From an uncultured Muribaculaceae bacterium (lineage in GTDB: Bacteria > Bacteroidota > Bacteroidia > Bacteroidales > Muribaculaceae): a stretch of DNA of 64,000 bases. Shown one piece after another: positions 39,938 to 48,795 of the stretch (position 1 is its first letter; every line of letters starts with the position of its first letter). The position numbers and the translations under genes were made by a program. The stretch is taken from positions 1-64,000 of the forward strand of contig CAJTWL010000008.1 of NCBI GenBank assembly GCA_910579845.1, read 5' to 3'. The notes beneath the pieces were generated by a model that was not told the origin of the DNA, made no database searches, and saw nothing but the letters and a program-made list of their open reading frames with translations.

Positions 39938-40411
39938 ATGAACGAATCAGAAAAGGTCGAAAACAACGTCGATGCCAAAGAGATACGAGACAAACTGCTG
40001 AAAGCATTGCATCTCGGTCCGGGCGAGCTTGCGACTGCCCTAGGCATAAACTATCAGCGCATCTATGACCTCGGTAGCGGTAGAACAAAAAAGTTCAATC
40101 CGGGGATGGTCAACATGATTGTCGCCAAATTTCCGCAGGTCAACGCCACCTTCTTATATACTGGCAAAGGTGAGCCATTGAAAGAGGGAGCGGCTGTTGC
40201 GTCTACATCTGACGTCTCCGAGATAATCTCCATGTCGAAACAGCTTATAGATATGATGGAGAAAATTACTGAAAGGTCAGAGATGCTTGACCAACGGGCA
40301 CTACGCCTGGAAGTCAAGGAGCGAGAACTGAACGACAGGGAACGGCACCTCAACGAGAGAGAGCGAACTTTGTCTGAACGTGCCGCAGAACTTGCGGAAC
40401 ATTCCATATAA
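39938..40411 (+). CDS. Repressor-like HTH protein with coiled coil
   Basis: The ATG at 39938 gives 157 residues (MNESEKVENNVDAKEIRDKL); a frame to 39860 would extend it upstream without need. A helix-turn-helix is seen in LGPGELATALGINYQRIYDL (about 26-45), followed by a FNPGMVNMIVAKFPQVNATF helix as in Bacteroidota phage repressors. The C-terminal half is a long Glu/Arg coiled coil (about 100-155) with REL and RER repeats. There is no peptidase domain, so induction would not be by self-cleavage. Divergent orientation to the early operon supports a repressor role. Confidence 0.7.
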   Translation: MNESEKVENNVDAKEIRDKLLKALHLGPGELATALGINYQRIYDLGSGRTKKFNPGMVNMIVAKFPQVNATFLYTGKGEPLKEGAAVASTSDVSEIISMSKQLIDMMEKITERSEMLDQRALRLEVKERELNDRERHLNERERTLSERAAELAEHSI

Positions 40412-40416
40412 TATAT

Positions 40417-40698
40417 ATGTGGAACAACGAGGCTGAAATATGCTTCTCGAAATGCGATGGTCCTGACTACTGCAAATCATTCGACCATTGCAGAGGATGG
40501 GGATGCCGACTGTTACGATACGTCCCGGCGGTTCTCCCCCGAACCGAGATGGAGAAGGCGGAAGTCTTTTCCGAAGTCTATTCAAGAGCCGAACAACTTG
40601 GCGTCATTCACTGCAAAAATTTCAATCCATTGAGGATAGATGAGGTGCTTGATGACAATGACCAACTACGGCTCATATTAGGTTCTGGAGACGCATAG
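40417..40698 (+). CDS. Cysteine-rich small protein
   Basis: The 93-residue product starts MWNNEAEICFSKCDGPDYCK and has five Cys in its first 30 residues (two as CxxxC), possibly a zinc site. The rest is helical. It starts 5 nt after the repressor-like gene and is probably co-transcribed. It is the last phage-like gene before the host. The family was not recognised. Confidence 0.55.
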   Translation: MWNNEAEICFSKCDGPDYCKSFDHCRGWGCRLLRYVPAVLPRTEMEKAEVFSEVYSRAEQLGVIHCKNFNPLRIDEVLDDNDQLRLILGSGDA

Positions 40699-40818
40699 TG
40701 TGGCTCTTTTGTTGTCCGTTTTTAATTCTTAAACGTGTATAATCCTGATAATCACCAGTCTGCAAACATTTATGGGCGGCATGATGTAATCGCACATCTC
40801 CCTAAAATAGGAATTTTA

Positions 40819-40857
40819 GACTGTGACTATAGTTGACACTATGTCACAGTCTTTTTT
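40819..40857 (+). terminator. Rho-independent terminator of the repressor operon
   Basis: GACTGTGAC...GTCACAGTC forms a long stem (with ATAG/CTAT extending it past one bulge) and is followed by TTTTTT. A shorter inverted repeat CTAAAAT/ATTTTAG (40802-40819) lies just before it. Confidence 0.85.
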
Positions 40858-40885
40858 GTATATTCAGCCCACCCGATTTTTATAA

Positions 40886-40922
40886 TATAAAAAAGATCCT
40901 GAGATTCAATCTCGGGATCTTT
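40886..40922 (-). terminator. Rho-independent terminator of the glpT-like operon
   Basis: AAAGATCC and GGATCTTT, with GAGATTCAATCTC between, form a strong hairpin. On the minus strand it is followed by a run of T. It lies 34 nt after the stop of the transporter gene and marks host sequence. Confidence 0.85.
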
Positions 40923-40955
40923 ATATCTGAATAAATCACTGATGGATGTCAACGA

Positions 40956-42473
40956 TTAATCATCGTTACTGTCTTCATTAAGTTCTGCAGTTTCAATTTT
41001 GCTCTCATCTGTTTCATAGGCATCTGCTTTGAGTTTCCATAATGTAGCCATCGTTATCATACCGGCTACACCTACAAGAATCATTATCTTGAAAACGCCT
41101 TCCCATCCGCATGACGGATTATCAGCAAGAAGACCAAATACAAACGCTGATACAATTGGGGCAATATAGCTGACGAAACCAATTATTCCGTTTGCTGATG
41201 ATGCTCCTCTTCGGGTTACCTGATTTGATGCTATCACTCCGATCAAAGCCTGAGGACCATAAACAAAGAAGCCTGCGCATATCAAGAATATGCAAAGTAT
41301 GAGAGGATCGGTTTCAGCCGGGAAGAAGCAGAAAGCAGCTACAAATAATATTACACCTAACATGCAGAATACGCTTGTGCGTTGTCCTCTGCCCTTGAAA
41401 AGTTTGTCTGTTATAAGACCTGCTGTCAGCATACCGATTACTCCAAATATTTCGAACATGGCAACTACGGTAGCTGCAAGTGTCGGAGATAGCCCTCGGC
41501 TTTCCTGCAAGAATGTCGGTCCCCAGTCAAGCACAGCCATTCTCACAATGTATACAAAGAAGTCTCCTAAAGCAAGAATCCAAACAATCTTATTCTTTAT
41601 TACGTGTTCCATAATAAATTTACGGTGAGCCTGCTTATCTTCAGGACTCTTGCCTGTTTTTACAGAACCGGGCAGTTCCGGCAGACCGACTGATTTTGGA
41701 GTATCACGAAGTGTAACTATAATGAAAATTACACCAACCGCGGCTATTGCTGCCGGTATCCAGAAAGCCCATTGCCATGCTCCAAAATGCTCAAGCAAGT
41801 TGTTGACATAATTTGTAGCCTGAGTAGGATCCATAGCAGCCGTCGCATCCTTAGTATTCTCAACGATTCTTGCTCTTAATTCATTATTTGCGGTCTCATC
41901 GGTTCCCATGTGTCCCATGATAAATCCGCAAAGCACAGCTGCTACAAACGCACCTATGGAGTGGGATGTATTCCATATTGACATCTTTGTTGACAATTCG
42001 TGCGGTGGAACCCAATGGGTCATTAGCCTGTTGCACGGTGGAAAACCGCATCCTTGGAATATGTTGTTTACAATAAGCAATACCCCAAAAAGTACTATCA
42101 ATGCAGTTACAAATTCCTTACCATAGTCAGCACCGACAAAATATGCACAGATCAATGCGCCTGCACCGAAAATAAAGTTAGCAATTGAACAGACGCTAAG
42201 TCCGATTGCCATGTGCCATCTGCCGTTTGTGCGATCAGCCAGGAATCCATTAATTAATTTTGATATACCATATATAAGGCTTACGATAGCTATCAAAGCA
42301 CCAAATGAAGCTTTTGATATCCCATACTCTGCCGTTAGACCTGGAATTGCAAAAGACAGGTTTTTTCGAACAAAATAGAATATCGCATATCCTATCATGG
42401 TGCCAAAAATAGTTCTCCATTGCCAGTAAGAGAAACTATGTTTGGTCTTTTTTACTGAAGAGTTTTGTGCCAT
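40956..42473 (-). CDS. glpT: OPA-family glycerol-phosphate transporter (GlpT-like)
   Basis: The 505-residue protein has 12 hydrophobic segments of the MFS fold. RTIFGTMIGYAIFYFVRKNL at residues 19-38 and GISKLINGFLADRTNGRWHM at about 68-87 are typical of the organophosphate:phosphate antiporter (OPA) family, with paired Arg/Lys residues for phosphate. A long periplasmic or cytoplasmic insert around 190-230 is polar. The C-terminus is acidic. The next upstream gene encodes glycerol-1-phosphate dehydrogenase, so the pair probably takes up and uses glycerol phosphate. The exact substrate, G3P or another phosphate ester, is inferred. Confidence 0.85.
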   Translation of the reverse strand: MAQNSSVKKTKHSFSYWQWRTIFGTMIGYAIFYFVRKNLSFAIPGLTAEYGISKASFGALIAIVSLIYGISKLINGFLADRTNGRWHMAIGLSVCSIANFIFGAGALICAYFVGADYGKEFVTALIVLFGVLLIVNNIFQGCGFPPCNRLMTHWVPPHELSTKMSIWNTSHSIGAFVAAVLCGFIMGHMGTDETANNELRARIVENTKDATAAMDPTQATNYVNNLLEHFGAWQWAFWIPAAIAAVGVIFIIVTLRDTPKSVGLPELPGSVKTGKSPEDKQAHRKFIMEHVIKNKIVWILALGDFFVYIVRMAVLDWGPTFLQESRGLSPTLAATVVAMFEIFGVIGMLTAGLITDKLFKGRGQRTSVFCMLGVILFVAAFCFFPAETDPLILCIFLICAGFFVYGPQALIGVIASNQVTRRGASSANGIIGFVSYIAPIVSAFVFGLLADNPSCGWEGVFKIMILVGVAGMITMATLWKLKADAYETDESKIETAELNEDSNDD

Positions 42474-42504
42474 AAATAATAAAGTTATGGAATGGAATAT
42501 TGGA

Positions 42505-43851
42505 TTATGCTATTTCCCAGGCACCACCTTTGCCGAATACTTTGTTGACCAGTTCATCATAGAACATACCTCTTTTCGCAAGATCAAGCATGTTGATTCT
42601 CCAACGCATAAGTTGAACAAAATCGGTAAGATATCTGAATTGTTCACGAGTGCTTCCTATATCTTCGGGTTTTGTCGGAGCACCAACAATCTTAAATAGA
42701 TTCTGCATCTTTTCAAATGAATAGACCTGCTTCTGCAGCCTTTTTTTCAAGTCTTGCCAATTCTCTTTTATAGTTGTCAACTGTTTGCGAACAGTTTCTT
42801 TATCATTGTATTTTTTTGTTATTTCTGTAGGTCCAAGTTCTGGAACCGGAAAATCCTTGAATATCTCAGTAGCACGCTTCTGTTCTTCTTCGAGTGTTGG
42901 CCAATTTTCAACACACTTTTCTACATCAAGTTTTGAAAGGTCCATCTTAAGCAACTCATCGAACATTGCACATGTTGTAAGAGTGCCGACTCCTACCTGA
43001 AAACCGTGCGATTGAAGTTTCCCGTTAAACTGATGACCGGTCATATCAAGCCAATGGCTGTATAAATGTTCCGCACAAGATGCCGGACGACTGGAATGTG
43101 CCACTTGCATTGCAATTCCGCTCAAAGTAAGACCGGCAAACAGTATTCCGATAGCTTTAGGATCGCCTTTCGCTACACCTTCAGGATCTGATATCATTTC
43201 CGGTAATATATCGTATAGAATATGCCAGGCATCTTTATTAATAGGTTCCGTTCCAAATAGATCCGCAATCATCCATTCACCTCCGGCAGGAATCTTGGCC
43301 GCTAAATCCGCATAACCGGCAGCTGTCATTTCTTTCGGAGCATTAGCAAGAACCACAGTATCTGCAAGAATTACCATCGGTGCGTGACACTCTATAGTCA
43401 TTTTTGCACCTCCGCATGTTATTGAGGCTCCAGATGAAGAATAACCGTCGACTGATGCAGCTGTAGCTACAACCATATAAGGAATATTATGACGGAATGC
43501 CGCAAGTTTACAAAGGTCGTTTATCACACCAGATCCTACTGCCACAGGAATTGCCGGTACTTTATCAAGCTCCTCCCCTATCTGATTTGAATATTCCTCC
43601 TCAGCGTGGAATTCATCCATCTGAAAGATAAATTTATTACATTCTATACCGGCGGCAACAAGATTATCATACACTTCTTCACCTGCTGCTTTCCAGGTAT
43701 TCTTATCAGCTACTACCAATGCTTTTTTTCCAGGGAAATTCTCTTTAAAAAGTTTTGGTGCAATGTTTAATACGTTTTCACCAAATTCAAAGACCTTCGT
43801 ATCGCTTGCTAATGCAAGAGCCTCTTTAATACGTTGATTAAAATCGATCAT
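42505..43851 (-). CDS. araM: sn-Glycerol-1-phosphate dehydrogenase (AraM/EgsA-like)
   Basis: The 448-residue protein oxidises or forms glycerol-1-phosphate with NAD(H). NAD-binding parts are VAVGSGVINDLCKLAAF (about 102-118) and the ATAASVDGYSS region. Metal ligands of the family, an Asp and two His, are likely in AAGYADL and in HSSRPASCAEHLYSHWLDMTG (two His). It is longer than Bacillus AraM because of a C-terminal helical extension. The gene is followed after 31 nt by the GlpT-like transporter, and a good promoter lies upstream. Whether the pathway degrades or makes G1P is unknown. Confidence 0.85.
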   Translation of the reverse strand: MIDFNQRIKEALALASDTKVFEFGENVLNIAPKLFKENFPGKKALVVADKNTWKAAGEEVYDNLVAAGIECNKFIFQMDEFHAEEEYSNQIGEELDKVPAIPVAVGSGVINDLCKLAAFRHNIPYMVVATAASVDGYSSSGASITCGGAKMTIECHAPMVILADTVVLANAPKEMTAAGYADLAAKIPAGGEWMIADLFGTEPINKDAWHILYDILPEMISDPEGVAKGDPKAIGILFAGLTLSGIAMQVAHSSRPASCAEHLYSHWLDMTGHQFNGKLQSHGFQVGVGTLTTCAMFDELLKMDLSKLDVEKCVENWPTLEEEQKRATEIFKDFPVPELGPTEITKKYNDKETVRKQLTTIKENWQDLKKRLQKQVYSFEKMQNLFKIVGAPTKPEDIGSTREQFRYLTDFVQLMRWRINMLDLAKRGMFYDELVNKVFGKGGAWEIA

Positions 43852-43939
43852 TAGATATAAATATAGGTTAGTTAAGTATAATTATGGAATATAGTTTGAA
43901 TCTATATGGCTATTATAAAAGCACATTTATCTTCATACA

Positions 43940-43970
43940 CAAAGTTAGTTAAATATGATTACTTAAAAAA
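43940..43970 (-). promoter_or_regulatory. Promoter of the araM-glpT operon
   Basis: TAACTTTG (43940-43947) with TTTT (43967-43970) 19 bp upstream on the minus strand. A transcript would start about 80 nt before the dehydrogenase start. Confidence 0.6.
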
Positions 43971-43975
43971 ATAAT

Positions 43976-44773
43976 TCAAACATTAATGTTGAATGAATCC
44001 GCATCTTTCCATGCCGGGAATTTTTTTCTGAATGATATCAATCTATCAAGCGACAAACTTGCATAAATAAGGTCGTTATTAAAGTCTTTGCCTATATTCT
44101 CGCCTAAAAAATCAATTATATGGGACGATCCATTATATACATATCCCTTGCTATCTGTCCCAGTGCAATCAACGCCACATACATATGACTGATTCTCAAT
44201 AGCTCTTGCCGGAAGCAGCTTATCCCATGCTGAAATTCTGACTTCAGGCCAGTTTGCCACATATACCATGAGGTCATATTCGTTTGCTATATTTCTATTC
44301 CATACCGGGAATCTTAGGTCATAACAAACACAGACAGCAATGTTCCATCCTCTATATCTAACCTGCAATCGGCGTGACCCATTCTCGAATATATAGTTCT
44401 CCTTTGCCATGGAAAACAAATGTCGTTTGGGTTCAAACAGCATATCACCATTGGGTTCAATAAAGAAAGCACTGTTCGTAAGGTTATTATCTTTATATAG
44501 AATCATGCTTCCACATATTGCAAGATTGAATTTATTGGCTACAGCTTTTAACAGATCAATGATATCTTGCTGATGGCTAATACATTGATCAATTACCTCC
44601 TTGCGTGACAATGACACTGGAAAGCCTGTAAGAAAGGTTTCAGGAAGAATCAGAAGATCTGTTTTAGGATGTATTCCCGTTACTGCATCTTTAAAATTTA
44701 AAATATTATCCTCAACATCATTCCATTTTATATGGAGTGGTAGCAGGCATACATTTAAATTATTTGTTGTCAT
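43976..44773 (-). CDS. Nitrilase-family amidohydrolase (YafV/omega-amidase-like)
   Basis: The 265-residue protein has the nitrilase triad: E45 in LPETFLTG, K116 in EPKRHLF and C150 in CYDLRFPVW. The motif around Cys and RDRFPVW-like residues fits the omega-amidase branch, which hydrolyses 2-oxoglutaramate or similar amides. The C-terminal SLSLDRLISFRKKFPAWKDA is the end seen in this branch. It starts just after the acyltransferase gene ends (3 nt), suggesting an operon. Confidence 0.8.
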   Translation of the reverse strand: MTTNNLNVCLLPLHIKWNDVEDNILNFKDAVTGIHPKTDLLILPETFLTGFPVSLSRKEVIDQCISHQQDIIDLLKAVANKFNLAICGSMILYKDNNLTNSAFFIEPNGDMLFEPKRHLFSMAKENYIFENGSRRLQVRYRGWNIAVCVCYDLRFPVWNRNIANEYDLMVYVANWPEVRISAWDKLLPARAIENQSYVCGVDCTGTDSKGYVYNGSSHIIDFLGENIGKDFNNDLIYASLSLDRLISFRKKFPAWKDADSFNINV

Positions 44774-44776
44774 TGT

Positions 44777-45319
44777 TCAAAGTGAAAAATTTTTCGGAAA
44801 TTTTGCCACATCTTTGTACTGTGCATAATATTCTTTCACGTACCTCAGGTCTTCTTCAATATTTCCGCTTGGTATGAATTCGTGTTCAATAAGAATACAT
44901 TTATTCTTATAATCGATTACTCCTAACTGAATTGGGACATGAGCGCCATATGATATGTAAAGAAAACCTGTTTTCCATTTGCTGTTTTTGCTTCTTGTCC
45001 CTTCTGGAGTAACTGCAAGATTAATATAATCAGAATTATTAAAAAGATTTACAATATAATTTGTCAATCCTGTATTTTTATTCCTGAATACCGGAATACC
45101 CCCAAAATATTTGAGTAGATATTTTAGAGGGAAGAAAAACCAAAAACTTTTCATTAAGAAATTGGCTTTCCTTCCCAATGAATGATAAGCAGCTAACCCT
45201 AAGATAAAATCGAAGTTAGATGTATGTGGCGCAACACATATAACACATTTGGGGCTTTTCGGAACAGTAATTTTTACTCTCCATCCAAATATTTTAAGTG
45301 TCAAACCCCATATATTCAT
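44777..45319 (-). CDS. PlsC-like 1-acyl-glycerol-3-phosphate acyltransferase
   Basis: The 180-residue product has the HTSNFD motif (32-37, H and D catalytic) and TPEGTRS (104-110), the acyl-acceptor motif of the PlsC family. It has few membrane segments (FFFPLKYLLKYFGG). It is shorter than typical PlsC (about 240), as in several Bacteroidota paralogs, and may act on lipid or another acceptor. It is coupled to the nitrilase-like gene. Confidence 0.8.
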   Translation of the reverse strand: MNIWGLTLKIFGWRVKITVPKSPKCVICVAPHTSNFDFILGLAAYHSLGRKANFLMKSFWFFFPLKYLLKYFGGIPVFRNKNTGLTNYIVNLFNNSDYINLAVTPEGTRSKNSKWKTGFLYISYGAHVPIQLGVIDYKNKCILIEHEFIPSGNIEEDLRYVKEYYAQYKDVAKFPKNFSL

Positions 45320-45326
45320 AAAATAA

Positions 45327-45686
45327 TTAATTAGAAGTCTCTTTATTCAGATTTTTCGCTTCTTGTGGAATGGCTTTGTTGAAGTTGTTTACAGCCAGAT
45401 TCAGTTGTTCAGCAAATTCTGCTTGAATTTTATTGAATAGTGATTTAAAAAATAAGTTTTTTTCTTTTTTATATTCTTTTTTATCTTCAAATGCTTTTGC
45501 TCCTTTGTCAAAAGAAACATTTGCGTTATCTTTAGCATTCTCTATAGCACTCAATATCGTCTGAATTGAGCTTGCAATAGCATTTTTATCAGCGCCTTTA
45601 ACATTGTAATACGCAGTCATCATCTCTTCACATACAGATGAACCTACAGCCTCTACGGCTTTCTTAAAATCTCTTTTATTTGCCAT
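45327..45686 (-). CDS. Conserved hypothetical protein
   Basis: The 119-residue product is helical and Lys-rich (KKEYKKEKNLFFKSLFNKIQ). It has no signal peptide or membrane segment and no cysteine-based site. It starts MANKRDFKKAVEAVGSSVCE and lies 7 nt before the acyltransferase start. It resembles small helical proteins in other Bacteroidales, without a known role. The region from 45687 to 45871 contains no gene that I can support. Confidence 0.6.
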   Translation of the reverse strand: MANKRDFKKAVEAVGSSVCEEMMTAYYNVKGADKNAIASSIQTILSAIENAKDNANVSFDKGAKAFEDKKEYKKEKNLFFKSLFNKIQAEFAEQLNLAVNNFNKAIPQEAKNLNKETSN

Positions 45687-45871
45687 GATATTTTGTGGTT
45701 ATATAAGTAATCAAAGTTCCTTTAATATATATAACGTTCTAAAAATAGAATTTATTAATGCGGTTATTGAAGAAACTGTTTAAATAAAAAGTTTTTCTGT
45801 TTTGAAAGCATTTCTGAATCTCTCTCTTGCCGGAAGAGCTTTTTAATCTTAGCATATTCTTAAACAGCTAT

Positions 45872-45920
45872 AAATAATATAGAGGAGCTATGTCAATTGA
45901 CACAACTCCTCTATTTATTA
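45872..45920 (-). terminator. Terminator of prs
   Basis: AGAGGAG (45881-45887) and CTCCTCT (45906-45912) form the core, extended by AATAATAT and ATTTATTAT at the outer ends. It lies 14 nt after the prs stop. On the minus strand A/T-rich sequence follows. Confidence 0.7.
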
Positions 45921-45933
45921 TGAGTTTTACAGT

Positions 45934-46878
45934 TTATTTAAAAAGATATTGTGATGATATCGATTGATTATTGTGGATTCTTCGTATTGTGTCCGCAAAT
46001 AATTTTGCAACAGGAAGCACTGTAGCTTTGGAATTCTCCTTTGCGTAGGGAATAGAATCCGTGAATATTATTTCTGTCAAACCGCATTTTTCAACTTTCT
46101 CTGTTGCCGGATCACTCATTACAGGATGACTGCAAAGCGCACGGACTGATTTCGCACCATAAGAAAGCAATAAATCACTTGCCTTCGTGATAGTACCGGC
46201 GGTATCAACAATATCGTCTACGAGTATTACATTCTTACCTTCCACATCACCAATAACTGTCATTTTTGCCACTACATTTGCCTTTGCACGTTGTTTATGA
46301 CAGAGCACCAGTGGAACGTCAAAATATTTAGCGTATGAATTGGCTCTCTTTGCTCCGCCTACATCCGGAGAAGCTATAGCCATATCTTCAAGATGCAGAC
46401 TCTCGATATACGGTATAAATATTGAGGAGGCATAAAGATGGTCAACCGGCACATCAAAGAATCCTTGAATCTGATCAGCGTGGAGATCCATTGTAATAAG
46501 TCTGTCAATTCCTGCTACACTAAGAAGATCTGCAACAAGTTTAGCAGCGATAGAAACTCGTGGCTTATCTTTACGGTCCTGACGTGCCCAGCCGAAATAT
46601 GGCACTACAGCTACAATGGATGATGCTGAAGCACGCTTTGCCGCATCAATCATCAGCAACAATTCCATTAAATTGTCACTATTGGGGAATGTGGATTGTA
46701 CAAGATAAACCTGACTGCCTCGAATCGACTCCTCAAAACCTACTTCAAATTCTCCATCGGCAAAACGCTCACGATTCATTTTGCCTAATTCGATACCCAG
46801 TTCTTTACAGATCTCTTCTCCAAGATATCTTGAGCTTGTCCCTGCGAAGACTTTAATCGGTGGAAGGTTATTGTTCAT
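45934..46878 (-). CDS. prs: Ribose-phosphate pyrophosphokinase
   Basis: The 314-residue protein makes PRPP from ribose-5-phosphate and ATP. Conserved regions are FADGEFEVGFEESIRGSQVY, DLHADQIQGFFDVPVDHLYA, the PRPP loop VDDIVDTAGT and YFGWARQDRKDKPR. Length and motifs fit class I enzymes. It stands alone between the amylase gene and the small helical gene. A TAATTTTG -7 box lies about 32 nt upstream. Confidence 0.95.
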   Translation of the reverse strand: MNNNLPPIKVFAGTSSRYLGEEICKELGIELGKMNRERFADGEFEVGFEESIRGSQVYLVQSTFPNSDNLMELLLMIDAAKRASASSIVAVVPYFGWARQDRKDKPRVSIAAKLVADLLSVAGIDRLITMDLHADQIQGFFDVPVDHLYASSIFIPYIESLHLEDMAIASPDVGGAKRANSYAKYFDVPLVLCHKQRAKANVVAKMTVIGDVEGKNVILVDDIVDTAGTITKASDLLLSYGAKSVRALCSHPVMSDPATEKVEKCGLTEIIFTDSIPYAKENSKATVLPVAKLFADTIRRIHNNQSISSQYLFK

Positions 46879-47034
46879 TGTGTGAATATTTGTTGGAACT
46901 TTAGATGTGCAAAATTAAAACATATTTTTTAAATAGGTCATAACAAGTTCTAAATTTTTTATTCTTATCATCAAAAAAAGATGTGATATATCTTTCACTA
47001 TTTCTATGTGAGAAGAAACTTTTCAAAGAGGCGT

Positions 47035-48786
47035 TCATTGCAGACTTACTTGCTTCTTCTTCAATGGAATTACGACAGCATCATTCCCTTTTATTGTAAG
47101 TGCTACAGGTGAATCCTTGCTAACGTTGAGATTCAGAATGGTATTCCAAAGAAGATCTTTACTTTTTTGTTTGCCCTCATATATATCAGCCATGTAAAAT
47201 GCCAATTCAGGAATATTTAATTCAATATTGACTTCGCTATCATCAAAATTTGCAACTATCAGTAATATCTGCTTATTGTCGTAACGAAGAAATGCATATT
47301 GTCTATGTGGATTAAATCTGGGATTCTGAAGGTTTACATACATCAGATCAAAGAAATTGCCTTCTGAAATTGCCTTTTGTGAATTTGAGAGTGTCAACAC
47401 CTTTTTATAAGTATTTCTCAGCCACTTTTCTTGTGGTGTAAGCTTTGACAATGTACATTTTCCGTTATTATACCATCTTCTTAAAGTATCGTAGCTCCAA
47501 TAATCAAATATTGTTGATCTGTTGTTATCTCCTGCAAATCCTTCGTTATCACGGGCTCTTTCTCCCAATTCCTGGCCGTAATATATCATGAAAGGACCTT
47601 TTGATATAAAAGCAGAAACAACCAAGGATGGAATAACTTTGGAAGGATCTCCGGCATATTCTGTAGATGCGAATCTCACTTCATCATGATTTTCAAGAAA
47701 ATTAAGCATTCTCTCACCTATGCCGTCTATTCTTTGCCAGCAATTTGTAATTTGTGCTGCCGAATAATTTTGTTTTTCAATTCCAACTAAAGTATCATAT
47801 AGATTTACCTTGTCATACAAGTAATCGAAATGACAGTAATCAAGAAATGGACGATAAAGATTTATATCGTAAATCTCGCCGATAAAGATTGTGTCAGGAT
47901 AATCCTGTTTCACTTGTGGAATAACCCAATGCCAGAATTCCTGAGGTACCATGAATACCATATCACAACGAAAACCGTCTACACCCTTGGAAGCCCAATA
48001 ACGTAATATATGCAGCATCTTAAGCCAGGTATCAGGGGTGGGGTCAAAATGTTTCGAATGATCACCTGGATCATAACCATAGTTTATTTTAACCGTTTCA
48101 TACCAGTCGTTTTTATTGCAGAATGCGGTATAACAATCGTTGCCGGTCGCTTTTGCCGGAAATTCAACATAAGGTTCCGTTCCCTCCTTTGATATATCGA
48201 AATTTGGAGAAAACAGCTGATTAGTTATGTAATAATAGTTGTTTGAAGGTGCGAAAAACTTATTTATATCGTCATTCCCTCCGAAATCTCCTATACCGGA
48301 CGGCGCACAATCCGAATGATATCTACGGGCTGTATGATTTGGAACAAAATCGATTATTACTTTCAGACCTTGCTGATGTATTCTTTGCACCAGTTCCTCG
48401 AATTCTTCAATTCTCCGATCTATATTTTCGGCAATAGCAGGTGATATATCATAATAATCTTTAATTGCATATGGTGACCCGGCTTCTCCCTTTACAACAT
48501 TCGGATTATCAGCTGTTATACTTGGGAAACTGGATTTGGTAGCCATTTCTATTACGCCGGTAAGCCATAAGGTGTTGATCCCCAAATCGGCAAGCGACTT
48601 AATTACTTTGATAGTAATCTGATTCATCTTCCCAGACCCATTTTGCTCCAATGTCCCCCATGGCACACAAGACTCATTCATATTACTGAATATCCTGGGG
48701 AACAGCTGATATATGATTAATTTCTCCTTACAGCTGTGATTTAGAACGATTGTATTAGATTTTGTATTATTAACTTCTTGATTCAT
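47035..48786 (-). CDS. GH13 alpha-amylase family protein
   Basis: The 583-residue protein has the GH13 motifs: DFVPNH (146-151), GFRCD with nucleophile D275, GEIYD with acid/base E304, and ENHDE (365-369). A C-terminal beta domain (about 490-583) follows. No signal peptide is present, so the enzyme is probably cytoplasmic and acts on maltodextrin or glycogen-like glucans. The subgroup within GH13 is not resolved. It lies just after the patatin gene (9 nt). Confidence 0.85.
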   Translation of the reverse strand: MNQEVNNTKSNTIVLNHSCKEKLIIYQLFPRIFSNMNESCVPWGTLEQNGSGKMNQITIKVIKSLADLGINTLWLTGVIEMATKSSFPSITADNPNVVKGEAGSPYAIKDYYDISPAIAENIDRRIEEFEELVQRIHQQGLKVIIDFVPNHTARRYHSDCAPSGIGDFGGNDDINKFFAPSNNYYYITNQLFSPNFDISKEGTEPYVEFPAKATGNDCYTAFCNKNDWYETVKINYGYDPGDHSKHFDPTPDTWLKMLHILRYWASKGVDGFRCDMVFMVPQEFWHWVIPQVKQDYPDTIFIGEIYDINLYRPFLDYCHFDYLYDKVNLYDTLVGIEKQNYSAAQITNCWQRIDGIGERMLNFLENHDEVRFASTEYAGDPSKVIPSLVVSAFISKGPFMIYYGQELGERARDNEGFAGDNNRSTIFDYWSYDTLRRWYNNGKCTLSKLTPQEKWLRNTYKKVLTLSNSQKAISEGNFFDLMYVNLQNPRFNPHRQYAFLRYDNKQILLIVANFDDSEVNIELNIPELAFYMADIYEGKQKSKDLLWNTILNLNVSKDSPVALTIKGNDAVVIPLKKKQVSLQ

Positions 48787-48795
48787 TATATTTCT

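Larger units (their letters stand above)
1..40880. mobile_element. Prophage (siphovirus-like), left end outside window
   Basis: The block contains terminase, portal, capsid, protease-scaffold, tape measure, ERF recombinase, helicase and repressor-like genes, nearly all on the minus strand. Base composition is more even than in the AT-rich host genes to the right. The right limit is inferred to lie between the stop of the last phage-like gene (40698) and the terminator of the host glpT-like gene (about 40890). No integrase or transposase and no clear attachment repeat is visible, so the exact end is not fixed. A tape measure with separate tail genes and no sheath candidate suggests a long non-contractile tail, which is an inference. 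Confidence 0.9.

Noticed and set aside
40741..40818. tRNA or tRNA fragment as attachment site
   Set aside because: No cloverleaf or TTC-loop sequence could be found in the junction.
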